Shown: positions 29,850 through 38,794 of the stretch, one piece after another | Layout: each line of letters opens with the position of its first letter | How positions within the stretch are numbered: position 1 is the first letter of the stretch | From: a bacterium endosymbiont of Escarpia laminata | GTDB lineage: Bacteria; Pseudomonadota; Gammaproteobacteria; Chromatiales; Chromatiaceae | Reading direction: 5' to 3' | Length of the DNA: 64,000 nt | Assembly: GCA_003660235.1 (NCBI GenBank) | Contig: QGON01000062.1 | Coordinates: forward strand, 56,463 to 120,462 | The notes under the pieces: model-generated | Databases searched by the model: none | The model's input: only the letters and a program-made list of their open reading frames with translations | Told to the model about the DNA's origin: nothing | Translations under genes and position numbers: made by a program

Positions 29850-30224
29850 ATGGAACAGCAGAACAACTCCCCCCATATTTTCATCGTGGAAGAGGCGACT
29901 TTCGAGGAGAAGGTGATCCAGGCCTCGACAGAACTGCCGATCATGGTGGATTTCTGGGCGGAGTGGTGTTCGCCCTGTCTATCCCTTGCCCCAGCACTGG
30001 AGAGAGTGATCGAAGAACTGGATGGGGCTGTGCAACTGGCCAAGGTGGAAGTGGATGACAATATGCGTCTGGCAGGTCATTACCGTCTGCGTGGATTCCC
30101 CACGGTGATCCTGTTCCACCACGGGGAAGAGTTGGGACGTTTTCATGGTTCCCGCGCCAGCCACTGGTTACGGGAGTGGATAGAAGAGCATCTGCCCGAC
30201 TATCTGGTCAGTCGGGCTGTGTGA
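29850..30224 (+). CDS. Thioredoxin-fold protein
   Basis: A 124-residue cytoplasmic thioredoxin. The active-site motif is WAEWCSPC, with the cis-Pro in RGFPTVILF. The resolving motif differs from the classic WCGPC. The N-terminal 20 residues precede the fold. The frame can also begin at a GTG at 29823, but GAGGCA sits before the ATG at 29850. It is divergent from hemB and no neighbouring gene indicates a partner. Confidence 0.85.
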   Translation: MEQQNNSPHIFIVEEATFEEKVIQASTELPIMVDFWAEWCSPCLSLAPALERVIEELDGAVQLAKVEVDDNMRLAGHYRLRGFPTVILFHHGEELGRFHGSRASHWLREWIEEHLPDYLVSRAV

Positions 30225-30228
30225 AAAT

Positions 30229-30315
30229 GTAGGCTGGATCAAGCGTAGCGGATCCGGCGCAAGGCGTTTGTTCGTAGCACATTTTGCCGGATCCGTTGCG
30301 TTTGTTCAGGTCTAC
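30229..30315. repeat. Intergenic palindrome containing GGATCAAGCGTAGCGGATCC
   Basis: Begins TGTAGGCTGGATC and ends GGTCTACG, with two internal half-palindromes GGATCAAGCGTAGCGGATCC and GCCGGATCCGTTGCG. The first is the same core as at 6258 (inverted) and 39637. It follows the thioredoxin stop codon directly. Confidence 0.65.
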
Positions 30316-30569
30316 GGGATGTTGGCAGCGCGATTTGCCTGTAAAAACAAGAATTAAACGACTGAGTATTCTAAATGTACTCTCAAATAGAGGGGTGAAT
30401 ACCTGTTTTCTTGTAAAAAAACCAATAAAAACATAAAGATGAGAATGTATGACAGTAAATCAACAGTTGAAAATAAATGTCTAAAGAATCTTGCAGGGGC
30501 GTCGATACATTAAGTAACGGACGACAAATGAATTGATACTCCTCCGGCGCTGAAAAATGCGCTGTTTAG
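30316..30569 (+). other. Gene-free A+T-rich stretch, possible small-RNA locus
   Basis: About 250 bases with no convincing ORF (the best is a 24-codon frame at 30439-30513 without a ribosome site). It is A+T rich on the left and followed by a strong plus-strand terminator, although no known plus-strand gene lies between it and the thioredoxin gene 350 bases back. TTGTAA and TAAAAA-like boxes occur near 30410-30435 but are not diagnostic. A small RNA or a long 3' untranslated region are the two readings. Confidence 0.35.
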
Positions 30570-30600
30570 GCCCACCCCTTCCCCGGGTGGGTTTTTTTTG
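30570..30600 (+). terminator. Rho-independent terminator
   Basis: CCCACCC, loop CTTCCCC, GGGTGGG followed by eight T. This is a strong plus-strand intrinsic terminator. It also lies 15 bases beyond the stop of the minus-strand GGDEF-EAL gene, but the minus-strand side has no U-run. Confidence 0.85.
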
Positions 30601-30614
30601 CGCGGGAAAGCGGT

Positions 30615-33458
30615 CTATTCAGGAAGGAGTTCCGGCAGAGGTTTACCGATATGGAAACCTTGTGCGTAGTCGACCCCCAGCTCCGCCAGCAGCTGCAGGG
30701 TGGTTTCGTCCTCGACAAACTCGGCGATAGTCTGCTTGCCGAATCCTTTGGCAACCTCGGAGAGTGCCTTGACGAAGATCTGGTCCTCCTTATTGGAGGC
30801 GAGTTGCTGGATAAAGGAGCCGTCGATCTTTACATAATCCACCGGCAGCTGCTTTAGGTAGAAGAAGGATGAGAAACCGACGCCGAAGTCATCCAGTGCA
30901 AAGCGGCAGCCGAGTGCCTTGATCTGCTCCATCAACTGTTTTGCCGCTGTGATGCTGGAGACTGCGGCGGTTTCAGTGACTTCAAATACCAGACTGCCGG
31001 GGTCGACTTGGTGTTTCGCCAGCTGTTTCTTCAGGTAGGGCAGCAGTCGGGGATCGTCCACCACCATGCCCGAGAGGTTGACGGAGAAGGTGATGTCGCG
31101 TTGTGACTGCTGCAGCTGCTCAAGCCGCTCGAGGGCTTTCTTGAGAATCAAGCGGTCGATCTTGTGGATCAGCCCAGTGGTTTCCGCAATCGGAATGAAC
31201 AGCCCCGGCGGGATCAGTGAGCCGTCCTGCCCCTGCATGCGGGCCAGCACCTCGTAGTGTGAGATACGGCCATCGCTGATCTGCTGGATCGGTTGAAAGT
31301 GGAGAACAAAGCTCTCTTTCAGCAGCGCCCGTTCGATCTGCTCTTTGATGTTGATCTTGGTTTCAATCTGCTCACGGATGTTTTCGTCAGCAGAGAAGAG
31401 GTGCCAGCAGTCACGTCCGGCATCCTTGGCCTGATACATCGCAAGGTCTGCATTGGCCATCAGATCGTGCACAGTAATGCCGTGGAGTGGGTAGAGTACG
31501 ATGCCGATGCTGGCGGAAACCTTATGCCTGTTGCCACGGACCGGCATCTCGACTCTACTGAGTTCCTCCTGAATCTTTTGTGCCACGCTGATAGCCTCTT
31601 CCTTACTCGTTTCCCGCAGGGCCAGCGCAAATTCATCGCCGCCGAGCCGGGCCAGCAGGTCGGATTCCCGGGTCACTGCACGCAGCCGTTCAGCCACCAC
31701 TCTGAGCAGTGCATCCCCTGCCTGATGGCCGCTGGTATCGTTGATATCCTTGAACTGGTCGAGGTCGAAATAGAGCAGTGCGGAGGTGTGGCCGTAGCGC
31801 TTTGCCGCCTGCAGTATCGCTTCGAACTCGATATGAAAACGACGCCGGTTGAACAGCTCCGTCATGGGGTCATGGTCGGCCAGCCAGGCCAGGTTCTCCT
31901 CAGCCTGTTGGCGTTCGGTAATATCGATGCCGGCGGAGAGTACTGCCGGATCATCCTCTCTTGCGACATCAAGCCGTGCATGGAACCAGGAGATTGTGCG
32001 GATTTCACCTCTTGCGGTAACTATGTCGCAGTCATGATGGTAGTGATCCAGACTGGCATTACGCAGCTGAAAGAGTTTTACGATGGTCTCGGGGGCAAGG
32101 TTCTTGGGGTGAAGCAACTGGTCGAAGTGGAGCGACGGATGAGTTTCCAGGTCGTAGGCGGTCAACTGACTGGCAAAATGGTTGATGCTGTTTATCCGCC
32201 CGTCTGTGCGCTGGGTGATGATAATGATCTGGGCGGTATCCATCAGGCCCTGCACGAAATCGCGCTGTTGGGCCAGTTCACTGGTGCGCTGCAGCAGGTG
32301 GCGGGTGCGGTTGTTGATCTCGGACTGCAGGGCCTCCAGTTGGAAGATGAGTGTTTCCGTTGTCTCTCCGAGCTGGTCTATTTCATCGTGAGAGAATGAT
32401 TCATTAGTGGTGGATTTCAGTGACGAACGGGCTTGGCCGTAGGCCTGCTTTGCCAGCAACGGCAGGGTGTTTGACACCCGTTGCAGCCGCGCCATGGGAC
32501 CCCATAACAGCATCAGCAGCAGCTCGGTGAGCAGAATCCCTGCCACACCGGCAGTGATGTTGCTGTGAAGGGCGCTCTCCATTGTCTGGATGTGCCTGGA
32601 GATGTCTTCGGTGATCAGCAAGTGTGCCGGCGTGTCGGTTTCATCATTGGTCAGTGGAAAGGCCGTGATTTCCAGGGTCTGGTTTTCCAACTGTAGCTGT
32701 TCGCTTTGTGAAAGGTCGGCAAACTGCAGTTGTTCTGCTGCCCTGTTCAGGCGTTGCAGGCTGGCGTGGGCGCCGGAGAGTGCCGTTACCCGCATCTCCC
32801 AGGGCGCGAGAAAGCCTTTGGAAGCTGCATTGCTTGATTGCTCTCTGACCAGGACAGCGATATCGGCCCCCGTGATCCGTTGCAGTCTGACCACAGTGTC
32901 TGCAACCAGTTCGCCGACGACCAATACGCCGGCCGTGCTGCGGCCCTGTAATATCGGGACGGCGACATACTGTCGGCATTCACGTCGGCAGGCGAATGTG
33001 CTGGCAGGTTCTTCGTTCTCGATGACATGATCGACCAGGGTGTGGCTCAGCGTTGGGCCGATGTTGCGTCCCCAGGTGAACAGCGGTGCGCCCGCCTTTG
33101 AAAAATAGTGGATGGTATCCACCCCCCACTCAATCTGTAGCAGAGAGCCGTGTTCACTAACAATAACGCTGATCCGTTGCGCAAGATCCAGCTCCTCTTC
33201 TGTATCGATGTCAAGTTCGGGTATCAGGCCGGCTATGCTGAGAAGCCTTGAATAGGTTCCCTGCACCAATCCGTCAACTTCCCTGGCGCGTTGTTCCCGG
33301 ACCTCTGTGCGTTGTAATTCGAATTGATCCTTCTGCTTCAGGTAAGCGATAGTCGTTAAAGAGACGTTGATGAGGACTAATAAAAGACTGAGCAGAATCA
33401 ACAACTTCCACTTAAGACTGAAAAAACGAGGTTTGCGTGGTTGCCGCTTGGTTGTCAT
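30615..33458 (-). CDS. Membrane GGDEF-EAL c-di-GMP enzyme with periplasmic sensor
   Basis: A 947-residue protein. N-terminal membrane spans near 14-35 and 300-320 enclose a periplasmic Cache-like region of about 260 residues containing a Cys pair (FACRRECRQY). A PAS domain (about 405-525), a GGDEF domain with intact GGDEF at about 605 and an EAL domain with EVLAR near 735 and DDFGVGFSS follow. Both active sites look intact, so it could make or break c-di-GMP. It is the last gene of an operon with a PBP-like protein and a porin, 18 bases downstream of the porin stop. Confidence 0.9.
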   Translation of the reverse strand: MTTKRQPRKPRFFSLKWKLLILLSLLLVLINVSLTTIAYLKQKDQFELQRTEVREQRAREVDGLVQGTYSRLLSIAGLIPELDIDTEEELDLAQRISVIVSEHGSLLQIEWGVDTIHYFSKAGAPLFTWGRNIGPTLSHTLVDHVIENEEPASTFACRRECRQYVAVPILQGRSTAGVLVVGELVADTVVRLQRITGADIAVLVREQSSNAASKGFLAPWEMRVTALSGAHASLQRLNRAAEQLQFADLSQSEQLQLENQTLEITAFPLTNDETDTPAHLLITEDISRHIQTMESALHSNITAGVAGILLTELLLMLLWGPMARLQRVSNTLPLLAKQAYGQARSSLKSTTNESFSHDEIDQLGETTETLIFQLEALQSEINNRTRHLLQRTSELAQQRDFVQGLMDTAQIIIITQRTDGRINSINHFASQLTAYDLETHPSLHFDQLLHPKNLAPETIVKLFQLRNASLDHYHHDCDIVTARGEIRTISWFHARLDVAREDDPAVLSAGIDITERQQAEENLAWLADHDPMTELFNRRRFHIEFEAILQAAKRYGHTSALLYFDLDQFKDINDTSGHQAGDALLRVVAERLRAVTRESDLLARLGGDEFALALRETSKEEAISVAQKIQEELSRVEMPVRGNRHKVSASIGIVLYPLHGITVHDLMANADLAMYQAKDAGRDCWHLFSADENIREQIETKINIKEQIERALLKESFVLHFQPIQQISDGRISHYEVLARMQGQDGSLIPPGLFIPIAETTGLIHKIDRLILKKALERLEQLQQSQRDITFSVNLSGMVVDDPRLLPYLKKQLAKHQVDPGSLVFEVTETAAVSSITAAKQLMEQIKALGCRFALDDFGVGFSSFFYLKQLPVDYVKIDGSFIQQLASNKEDQIFVKALSEVAKGFGKQTIAEFVEDETTLQLLAELGVDYAQGFHIGKPLPELLPE

Positions 33459-33476
33459 GCGCCCGTATCCGCTGAA

Positions 33477-34676
33477 TCAGAATCGATAGGAGGCGAGCAG
33501 GCTGAACATCTGCCAGTGGCGTTCTGTTTGTAAAAGGTTGTTTTCCCTTGATGAGAGCCAGGCGGTGCCGTCAACCCAGTGGTATTCGCCGCGCACCATG
33601 AAGGCGGGTGTAATGTCCCAGCGCAGTCCCAGGGTCCAGTCTTTGGCAAACATGTTGTGGGCGGGTATGCCGAAGGGGCCGGCCTCCTGTCTGGTGCCGT
33701 CCCGGTCGTTCCGGTCAAGATAGCTGACGTCGTAGCGGGCGATGATCTCCCAGTCGCTGAAGAGATCATGGGCCAGCTGTAGATAGTAACCTTCGGCGGT
33801 GTTGTCCCCATCGGGCCGGAAGGCTCCCAGGTCCCGGTTTATCACATCCTCCTGCATATATTCTGTGGTGAAGTGCCAAGCCTCAGCATTGTATTGGAAC
33901 GAGAGTACCCGCAATTGGATGCCGATAGTGCCGTTGCTGAAGGGGTCTGTGGGACCGGGTTCGAAGTCGAGATCGCCGTCGGCAATGGTGGCCGAGAGCC
34001 GGATGCGGCCACCCTCAAGTTCGTATATGACCCGGCCAAGAAAGAAGAGATCACCACTCAATTCGCCCTGCCAATCATTTCCAAGATAGGCGTATTCCAC
34101 ATTTTCATCTGTCACTGGCTTTCCCATGCCGGCCTGGAACAGCAGATCCCCCCAATCGGTCAGCAGGTCGCCGTAAATCTGAAAACCGTCATTGGAGAGC
34201 TCCAGATTTCTCACCTTGTCGAAATAGATCGACTGGGGCAGGAAGTTGGTGGTCCGGGTGAAGGCGACATCCCGGGTATCGTTGTATAGACCGATGGGGG
34301 TCTTGACGCGGCCGAATCGCAGGCCAAGGTTTCCGTTATCGAAATTTGCGAAATTGTAATCAAGCAGACCGTAGTCGAGACTCAGTGAGCCGTCCTGCAT
34401 CTCACCTGCGGTGAGTGAAAGAAGCTGACCGGAGATCTGTAGTTGCGGGGTCAGCCGATAGGAGGCGTTGAGACCGAGTTCGCGAAAGTCCCAACTGCCG
34501 TTGCTGCTGTCACCGAACCAGCTGTTGGCGGATGTGTGAGTGTAACCCTGGCTCAGAAAACCGTGGATCTGCAGGTTTTCATCACCAAAAAGGGGGGAAG
34601 CCGCCGCCAGCGGCGGCAGCAGCCAACTGAGCAGGACGAGCCGCCTACTCCACTTGCAGAATCTGTACCGATTCAT
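33477..34676 (-). CDS. Outer-membrane beta-barrel protein (porin-like)
   Basis: A 399-residue exported protein: signal sequence VLLSWLLPPLAAA, then alternating hydrophobic strands such as QIHGFLSQGYTHT, LGLRFGRVKTPIGLYND and FMVRGEYHWVDGTA, and a C-terminal Phe (LLASYRF), the usual barrel insertion signal. The substrate is unknown. I chose the Met at 34676; an upstream Met at 34709 lies inside the previous gene. Its start overlaps the end of the PBP-like gene by about 32 bases, and the GGDEF-EAL gene follows, so a signalling function is likely. Confidence 0.85.
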   Translation of the reverse strand: MNRYRFCKWSRRLVLLSWLLPPLAAASPLFGDENLQIHGFLSQGYTHTSANSWFGDSSNGSWDFRELGLNASYRLTPQLQISGQLLSLTAGEMQDGSLSLDYGLLDYNFANFDNGNLGLRFGRVKTPIGLYNDTRDVAFTRTTNFLPQSIYFDKVRNLELSNDGFQIYGDLLTDWGDLLFQAGMGKPVTDENVEYAYLGNDWQGELSGDLFFLGRVIYELEGGRIRLSATIADGDLDFEPGPTDPFSNGTIGIQLRVLSFQYNAEAWHFTTEYMQEDVINRDLGAFRPDGDNTAEGYYLQLAHDLFSDWEIIARYDVSYLDRNDRDGTRQEAGPFGIPAHNMFAKDWTLGLRWDITPAFMVRGEYHWVDGTAWLSSRENNLLQTERHWQMFSLLASYRF

Positions 34677-35124
34677 CTCTGTTGTCCTCGGAAATATAAC
34701 CGATTGCACCGGGAGTCCTTATTATCATCTCAAGCATTTCCGCCTCTGACTGGACGGTGTCGGGGGCCTGTCCGGTCCCAGAAAAGACTTTTCTGTCCCA
34801 TGCGCGGCGAAGTTGATGGGGAAACACCCCCAGCAGCTGTTTTGCGAATGCTTTGTGTAGTTTGTGTTTGTCGGGAAAGACAAAGACCCGAATGGCGGCG
34901 CCATCGGGCCAGACAAGGCGGCGCATGCTGAAGATGGCGCGGGCGGTGCTACGGCTGATCTCTGTCTTTTCAGTACCCGGATGGGTGATTAGTTGTATAG
35001 CGAAAGCCTGATGGGATGAAAATAGCAGCAGACTGAAGGCGAGCAACAGTACCGGCGCCAAGGGGAGGCGCCAGGGAGAGTCCTTGACCGAGATACCTGT
35101 TGTACGGTCCTGCCGTTTTTCCAT
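34645..35124 (-). CDS. Small periplasmic PBP-like protein
   Basis: A 159-residue exported protein with a hydrophobic signal (LLLAFSLLLFSSHQAFA). The mature part resembles half a phosphate-type substrate-binding protein: LITHPGTEKTEISRSTARAIF and RTPGAIGYISEDN. In similar loci such proteins accompany porins and c-di-GMP enzymes, suggesting a periplasmic sensing component. The ligand is not predictable. First gene of the three-gene operon. Confidence 0.75.
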   Translation of the reverse strand: MEKRQDRTTGISVKDSPWRLPLAPVLLLAFSLLLFSSHQAFAIQLITHPGTEKTEISRSTARAIFSMRRLVWPDGAAIRVFVFPDKHKLHKAFAKQLLGVFPHQLRRAWDRKVFSGTGQAPDTVQSEAEMLEMIIRTPGAIGYISEDNRDESVQILQVE

Positions 35125-35252
35125 GGTACTTGCCGCAATCCTTTTCGATGCTGACAGCTTAACGTAATTTGTTGATTCAAATTCCCATAACGGCCGATGG
35201 CGCAGTTTCTTGACCGGTTTGGTGTCCGGGCGGGAATTTAATTCTTTCTGTT

Positions 35253-35825
35253 CTACCTCCTGCTGATCTGGCCGGAAAACAGATCACGAATGGGGGTTGG
35301 GCGTTTCAGGTCGCCGGTCTCGCCATGCAGAATCAGGTCGATGGCGCTACCGCAGCGGCTGTGCACCTGTAGTGTGTTACGGGCTGGAGGGCGTGAGCTG
35401 AGGTTGGCGCTGGTGGATATGAGTGGCCTGCCGCAGGCGCGGCTGAGGGCTGCGGCAACTGGATGGTCGGTGACTCTGACCGCCACAGTTGAATGTTTTC
35501 CGCGTATCCAGACGGGCAGATCCGCGGCGGCGGGCAGCAGCCAGGTGAAGGGGCCGGGCCAGCTGTCGAGCGCCGGTTTGAGTCTTGTTTGTGGAATTTG
35601 AGCCAGGTAAGGCCGCAGGCTTTCGAAGCTGTCCGAGATGAGGATCAGGCCCTTCTCGACGGAACGTTTTTTCAGCGCCAATAAGCGGAACACCGCCAGA
35701 GGGTTGAGCGGATCGCAACCCAGTCCATAGACCGACTCGGTGGGATAGGCGATAAGACCGCCCCCGAGCACCGTCCGGACGGCCAGCCGGAGGCGCCAGG
35801 GGTGAATGGCAGGCTTAGCCGGCAA
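35253..35825 (-). CDS. tsaC: Threonylcarbamoyl-AMP synthase, TsaC/YrdC type
   Basis: Makes L-threonylcarbamoyl-AMP for the t6A modification of ANN-decoding tRNAs. The 190-residue length and motifs GGLIAYPTESVYGLGCD, KKRSVEKGLILI, SWPGPFTWLLPA, VAVRVTDHP and LISTSANLS match the YrdC domain, without a Sua5 extension. No ATG precedes the domain in frame; a TTG at 35825, eleven bases inside the end of purE, gives the family's usual length. Translational coupling to purE is likely. Confidence 0.85.
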   Translation of the reverse strand: MPAKPAIHPWRLRLAVRTVLGGGLIAYPTESVYGLGCDPLNPLAVFRLLALKKRSVEKGLILISDSFESLRPYLAQIPQTRLKPALDSWPGPFTWLLPAAADLPVWIRGKHSTVAVRVTDHPVAAALSRACGRPLISTSANLSSRPPARNTLQVHSRCGSAIDLILHGETGDLKRPTPIRDLFSGQISRR

Positions 35826-36321
35826 GTTCGGCCTGGAGCTTGGCGTCCTTGTCCATGACGCCTTGGGCATTGGCCTGCCGCTCTTCACGGATGCGTACCG
35901 CCAGCGCCTCATCACCAAGCGCGAGGATCTGGGCAGCGAGATAGGCTGCGTTCTTGGCGCCAGCCTTGCCCACTGCAACGGTTGCGACCGGGATGCCGCC
36001 TGGCATCTGCACGGTGGAGAGCAGGGAATCCATACCCTTCAATGGCCCGGCATCAAGGGGTACGCCAATCACCGGCTTCAAGGTGGCGGCTGCCACGGCC
36101 CCGGCCAGATGGGCCGCCAGTCCAGCGGCAGCAATGAAGGCATTGCAACCTCGATCGTCTGCATCTTTCACGTAGTTGTGGGTGACATCTGGCGTACGAT
36201 GGGCCGAGGTGATCTTTACTTCGTATGGGACCCCGAGAGAGCCTAGAACTTCCAGAGTTGCCTGCATGACCGGCAAGTCGGAATCTGAACCCATCAAAAC
36301 GGCGACAAACGCTGTACTCAT
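35815..36321 (-). CDS. purE: N5-carboxyaminoimidazole ribonucleotide mutase
   Basis: Catalyses the carboxyl shift in purine synthesis. The 168-residue protein has [28 protein letters not shown] and [14 protein letters not shown], the class I PurE signatures. The usual partner purK is not next to it; tsaC overlaps its 3' end instead. No PurR box was sought beyond the 20 bases before the ATG. Confidence 0.95.
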   Translation of the reverse strand: MSTAFVAVLMGSDSDLPVMQATLEVLGSLGVPYEVKITSAHRTPDVTHNYVKDADDRGCNAFIAAAGLAAHLAGAVAAATLKPVIGVPLDAGPLKGMDSLLSTVQMPGGIPVATVAVGKAGAKNAAYLAAQILALGDEALAVRIREERQANAQGVMDKDAKLQAELAG

Positions 36322-36503
36322 ATCAAACCTGCAATAGTGCTGTGGAGAACAGCGAAAGATACCGGAAATTGGGTGTGGCGACTACATTTGAGGCGATAGA
36401 TTCATCAGTTTGTTTCAATATGCCCTTTTTACTGAGAAAATCATTAAAATTTGTGAAATATCGATCTGTCTTGGTGTTAGGTGTGACGAAAGAGAGTTGC
36501 AGG

Positions 36504-37964
36504 ATGGTTTTCTCTCCATTTAAATTTATTGCGCTGTTGGTTCTGTTGCTGCTGTCGTTAAGTGCGGTGGGGGGGAGTGTGCCGCTCAGCGTACAGGAAA
36601 AAGCATGGCTGGATCAGCAGGTGCAGGTTCGGGTGGGGTTGATAGATGGGATGGCGCCCATCAGTTCATACAAAGAAAACGGTCAGCCATCGGGTATCGC
36701 TGCTGACTATCTGCGCTTTGTGAGCCGGAAGATGGGCCTGGAGCTGAAACTTGTTCCTTTCGAGGACAGGTCGGCCCTTGATGCAGCGATGATGGCCGGG
36801 GATTTGGACGTGTCGGCCGTGGACGAATGGACCCCGGGCCGCGCTGAGTTCCTGCTGTTCACCCGTCCCTATATCAATCTGCCCGGCGCTTTATACTCGT
36901 CTGGGAGCATGCCCCAACTGACGCTGCAGGAGTTGCCTGGAAAGCGGGTGGCAGTGGTGGAACTGAGCGTCTGGCAGGATTGGCTGATGCGGGAGTTTCC
37001 AGACACCACTCTGGTGAAGGTGTCGGGTGTTGCCAGGGGGTTGTTGAGTGTCGCCATGGGTGAAGCGGATGCTTATCTTGGTGATACTGCGACTGCCAGG
37101 CACCAGTTGGCGCAGGGGGCTGCCCCTGGCGTTATGGAGGTGGTGTTGGCAGGGCGTTCAAGAGACTTTTCCTTCGCGGTTGGCAAGGACAATCAAATGC
37201 TCGTCAACATCCTGCAGAAAGGGCTGGACAGCATCTCCCCCGAAGGGCAGTTGGCGATCCGTAAGCGTTGGCAGGTGCTCGATCAGCCGCCGCTGTTGCA
37301 GAATAGTTCAGTGGTGGTCATATTGTTGATCCTGCTGGCACTGCTTTGGACCGGTGTTTGGATCTGGGGTTTCAGGCGTCTGGTGGATCGCAAGGTGGTG
37401 CGCAGAACCGCTGGGTTGAAGCGCTCTCTCCACCGGCGGCGGCGGGTTGAGAGTGAGCTGAAGGAGGATCGCGAACGATTAAGACTGCGATTGGCGCAGG
37501 TAGAGCGTGACAGTGGGATGGCCCAAAATCATCTCAGCCTGCTGGGGCTGTCGGTTCTGTTTGGCGGCTGGGAGTGGGATGTAAGGAGGGAGCGGCTGCG
37601 TTGGGACGACAATCTGCAGCGGGTATTCGGCTTTCGGCCGGGAAGTTTCGATGGAACATTTGATGCCTACCTGGGTCGAATCCATGTCGATGATCGGGAA
37701 GCCGTAGTGGCAGCCTTCAAAAAAGCGCTGCAGGGTGACGCCGATTTTCGCATCGAGTACAGGATCGTCAAACCGGATGGAGAGGTCGTGTGGTTGGTTG
37801 ATAGCGGTCGGCTCGTTCGAAATGCAGGTGGCAGCGGTACCCGTTTGCTTGGTGTGGCCCGGGTCAGAGAGGGGCGGGACGCTCAGGGCATGTTAACATC
37901 CACGGGTTCGAGGGCTGCGAGTGATGAGAAGCCCTTGCAGGGGTTTGCATACAAAGGTCTCTGA
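36504..37964 (+). CDS. Periplasmic binding domain-PAS sensor without output domain
   Basis: A 486-residue protein: signal-like N-terminus, an SBP_bac_3 domain of about 230 residues (VRVGLIDGMAPISSYKENG, GDLDVSAVDEWTPGRAEF), one membrane span at about 268-290, an Arg-rich coiled stretch and a PAS_3 domain (WEWDVRRERLRWDDNL, DFRIEYRIVKPDGEVVW). The frame ends 32 residues after the PAS domain with no kinase, GGDEF or EAL. The ATG at 36504 has a ribosome-site-like AGAGAGTTGCAGG; an earlier opening at 36342 is less likely. It may signal through a partner or be a truncated sensor. Confidence 0.8.
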   Translation: MVFSPFKFIALLVLLLLSLSAVGGSVPLSVQEKAWLDQQVQVRVGLIDGMAPISSYKENGQPSGIAADYLRFVSRKMGLELKLVPFEDRSALDAAMMAGDLDVSAVDEWTPGRAEFLLFTRPYINLPGALYSSGSMPQLTLQELPGKRVAVVELSVWQDWLMREFPDTTLVKVSGVARGLLSVAMGEADAYLGDTATARHQLAQGAAPGVMEVVLAGRSRDFSFAVGKDNQMLVNILQKGLDSISPEGQLAIRKRWQVLDQPPLLQNSSVVVILLILLALLWTGVWIWGFRRLVDRKVVRRTAGLKRSLHRRRRVESELKEDRERLRLRLAQVERDSGMAQNHLSLLGLSVLFGGWEWDVRRERLRWDDNLQRVFGFRPGSFDGTFDAYLGRIHVDDREAVVAAFKKALQGDADFRIEYRIVKPDGEVVWLVDSGRLVRNAGGSGTRLLGVARVREGRDAQGMLTSTGSRAASDEKPLQGFAYKGL

Positions 37965-38037
37965 AGCTGGGAGCTTACTTGGGGGAATGGGTGTTGTTGA
38001 GGGCGCGAACTTCAGGGATGGAGAAGGAGTTATACAG

Positions 38038-38643
38038 ATGTTAATTCGTCTCGCACTGCTTTTAGTGCTGATGAGTGGGGCTCTACCCGCAATTGCCAGT
38101 GCCAGTATCGGGCCTTCCGAAATGGTGCAGCATACGATGGATGGTGTGGTGGGGGTTCTGAACGACAAGGGGCTGACATCCGCAGAACGCCGGGACCGTG
38201 TCAGCACCATCGTGGATGAAACCTTCGATTTTCAGGCAATGTCACAGATTATTCTGGCGACCAACTGGAGAAATGCATCCAAAAATCAACAGGCGCGTTT
38301 TATCGAACTGTTCCGTGAGTTGCTGGAGAATACCTATTTCTCCGCTCTGGACAGCTATTCAGGCCAGACCGCACGTTTGGGCTGGGAGCGGGTAAAGGGC
38401 AAACGGGCACAAGTACAGACGTTTGTCGTTACCAGTAACGCTGAGATACCGGTCAGCTACAAACTGCGACAGAAACAGGATGATTGGTTCGTCTATGATG
38501 TGATTGTGAATGGTGTCAGTCTTGTCAGTAACTACAGAACGAGCTTTCGCAACCTGGTCAAGCAGAAGGGGATGGATGGTCTGCTTGAGCAACTGCAGCA
38601 GAAGGTTGCTAAGTTAAGGTCGAAGCAGACACCCGTGCAATAG
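38038..38643 (+). CDS. MlaC-type phospholipid-binding periplasmic protein
   Basis: A 201-residue exported protein of the Ttg2/MlaC family, which shuttles phospholipids to the inner membrane ABC complex. Signal ALLLVLMSGALPAIASA; family features ILATNWRNASKNQQARFIELF, LLENTYFSAL, VQTFVVTSNAEIPVSYKL and LVSNYRTSFRNLV. GAGAAGGAG lies nine bases before the ATG. The other mla genes are not in this window, so it is either an orphan MlaC or a related tolerance protein. Confidence 0.88.
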   Translation: MLIRLALLLVLMSGALPAIASASIGPSEMVQHTMDGVVGVLNDKGLTSAERRDRVSTIVDETFDFQAMSQIILATNWRNASKNQQARFIELFRELLENTYFSALDSYSGQTARLGWERVKGKRAQVQTFVVTSNAEIPVSYKLRQKQDDWFVYDVIVNGVSLVSNYRTSFRNLVKQKGMDGLLEQLQQKVAKLRSKQTPVQ

Positions 38644-38794
38644 CTTTGTCAGGTGTGCAAACACCCTCTTCTGAGACTGCTACACTTGCTGTAGTGTAGC
38701 CAATGCACCTACACCCGCGTAGTTCAAGATAACCCCATTGATTCCAGATAGCACAGATTTTTCCAATAACAAGATCATCCGAAGGAGAAGCTTC

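Noticed and set aside
30439..30513. 24-codon ORF in the A+T-rich stretch
   Set aside because: No ribosome site and no conserved feature; not reported as a gene.
31293..32399. Plus-strand 368-codon frame over the GGDEF-EAL gene
   Set aside because: Antisense to an intact, fully motif-bearing gene.
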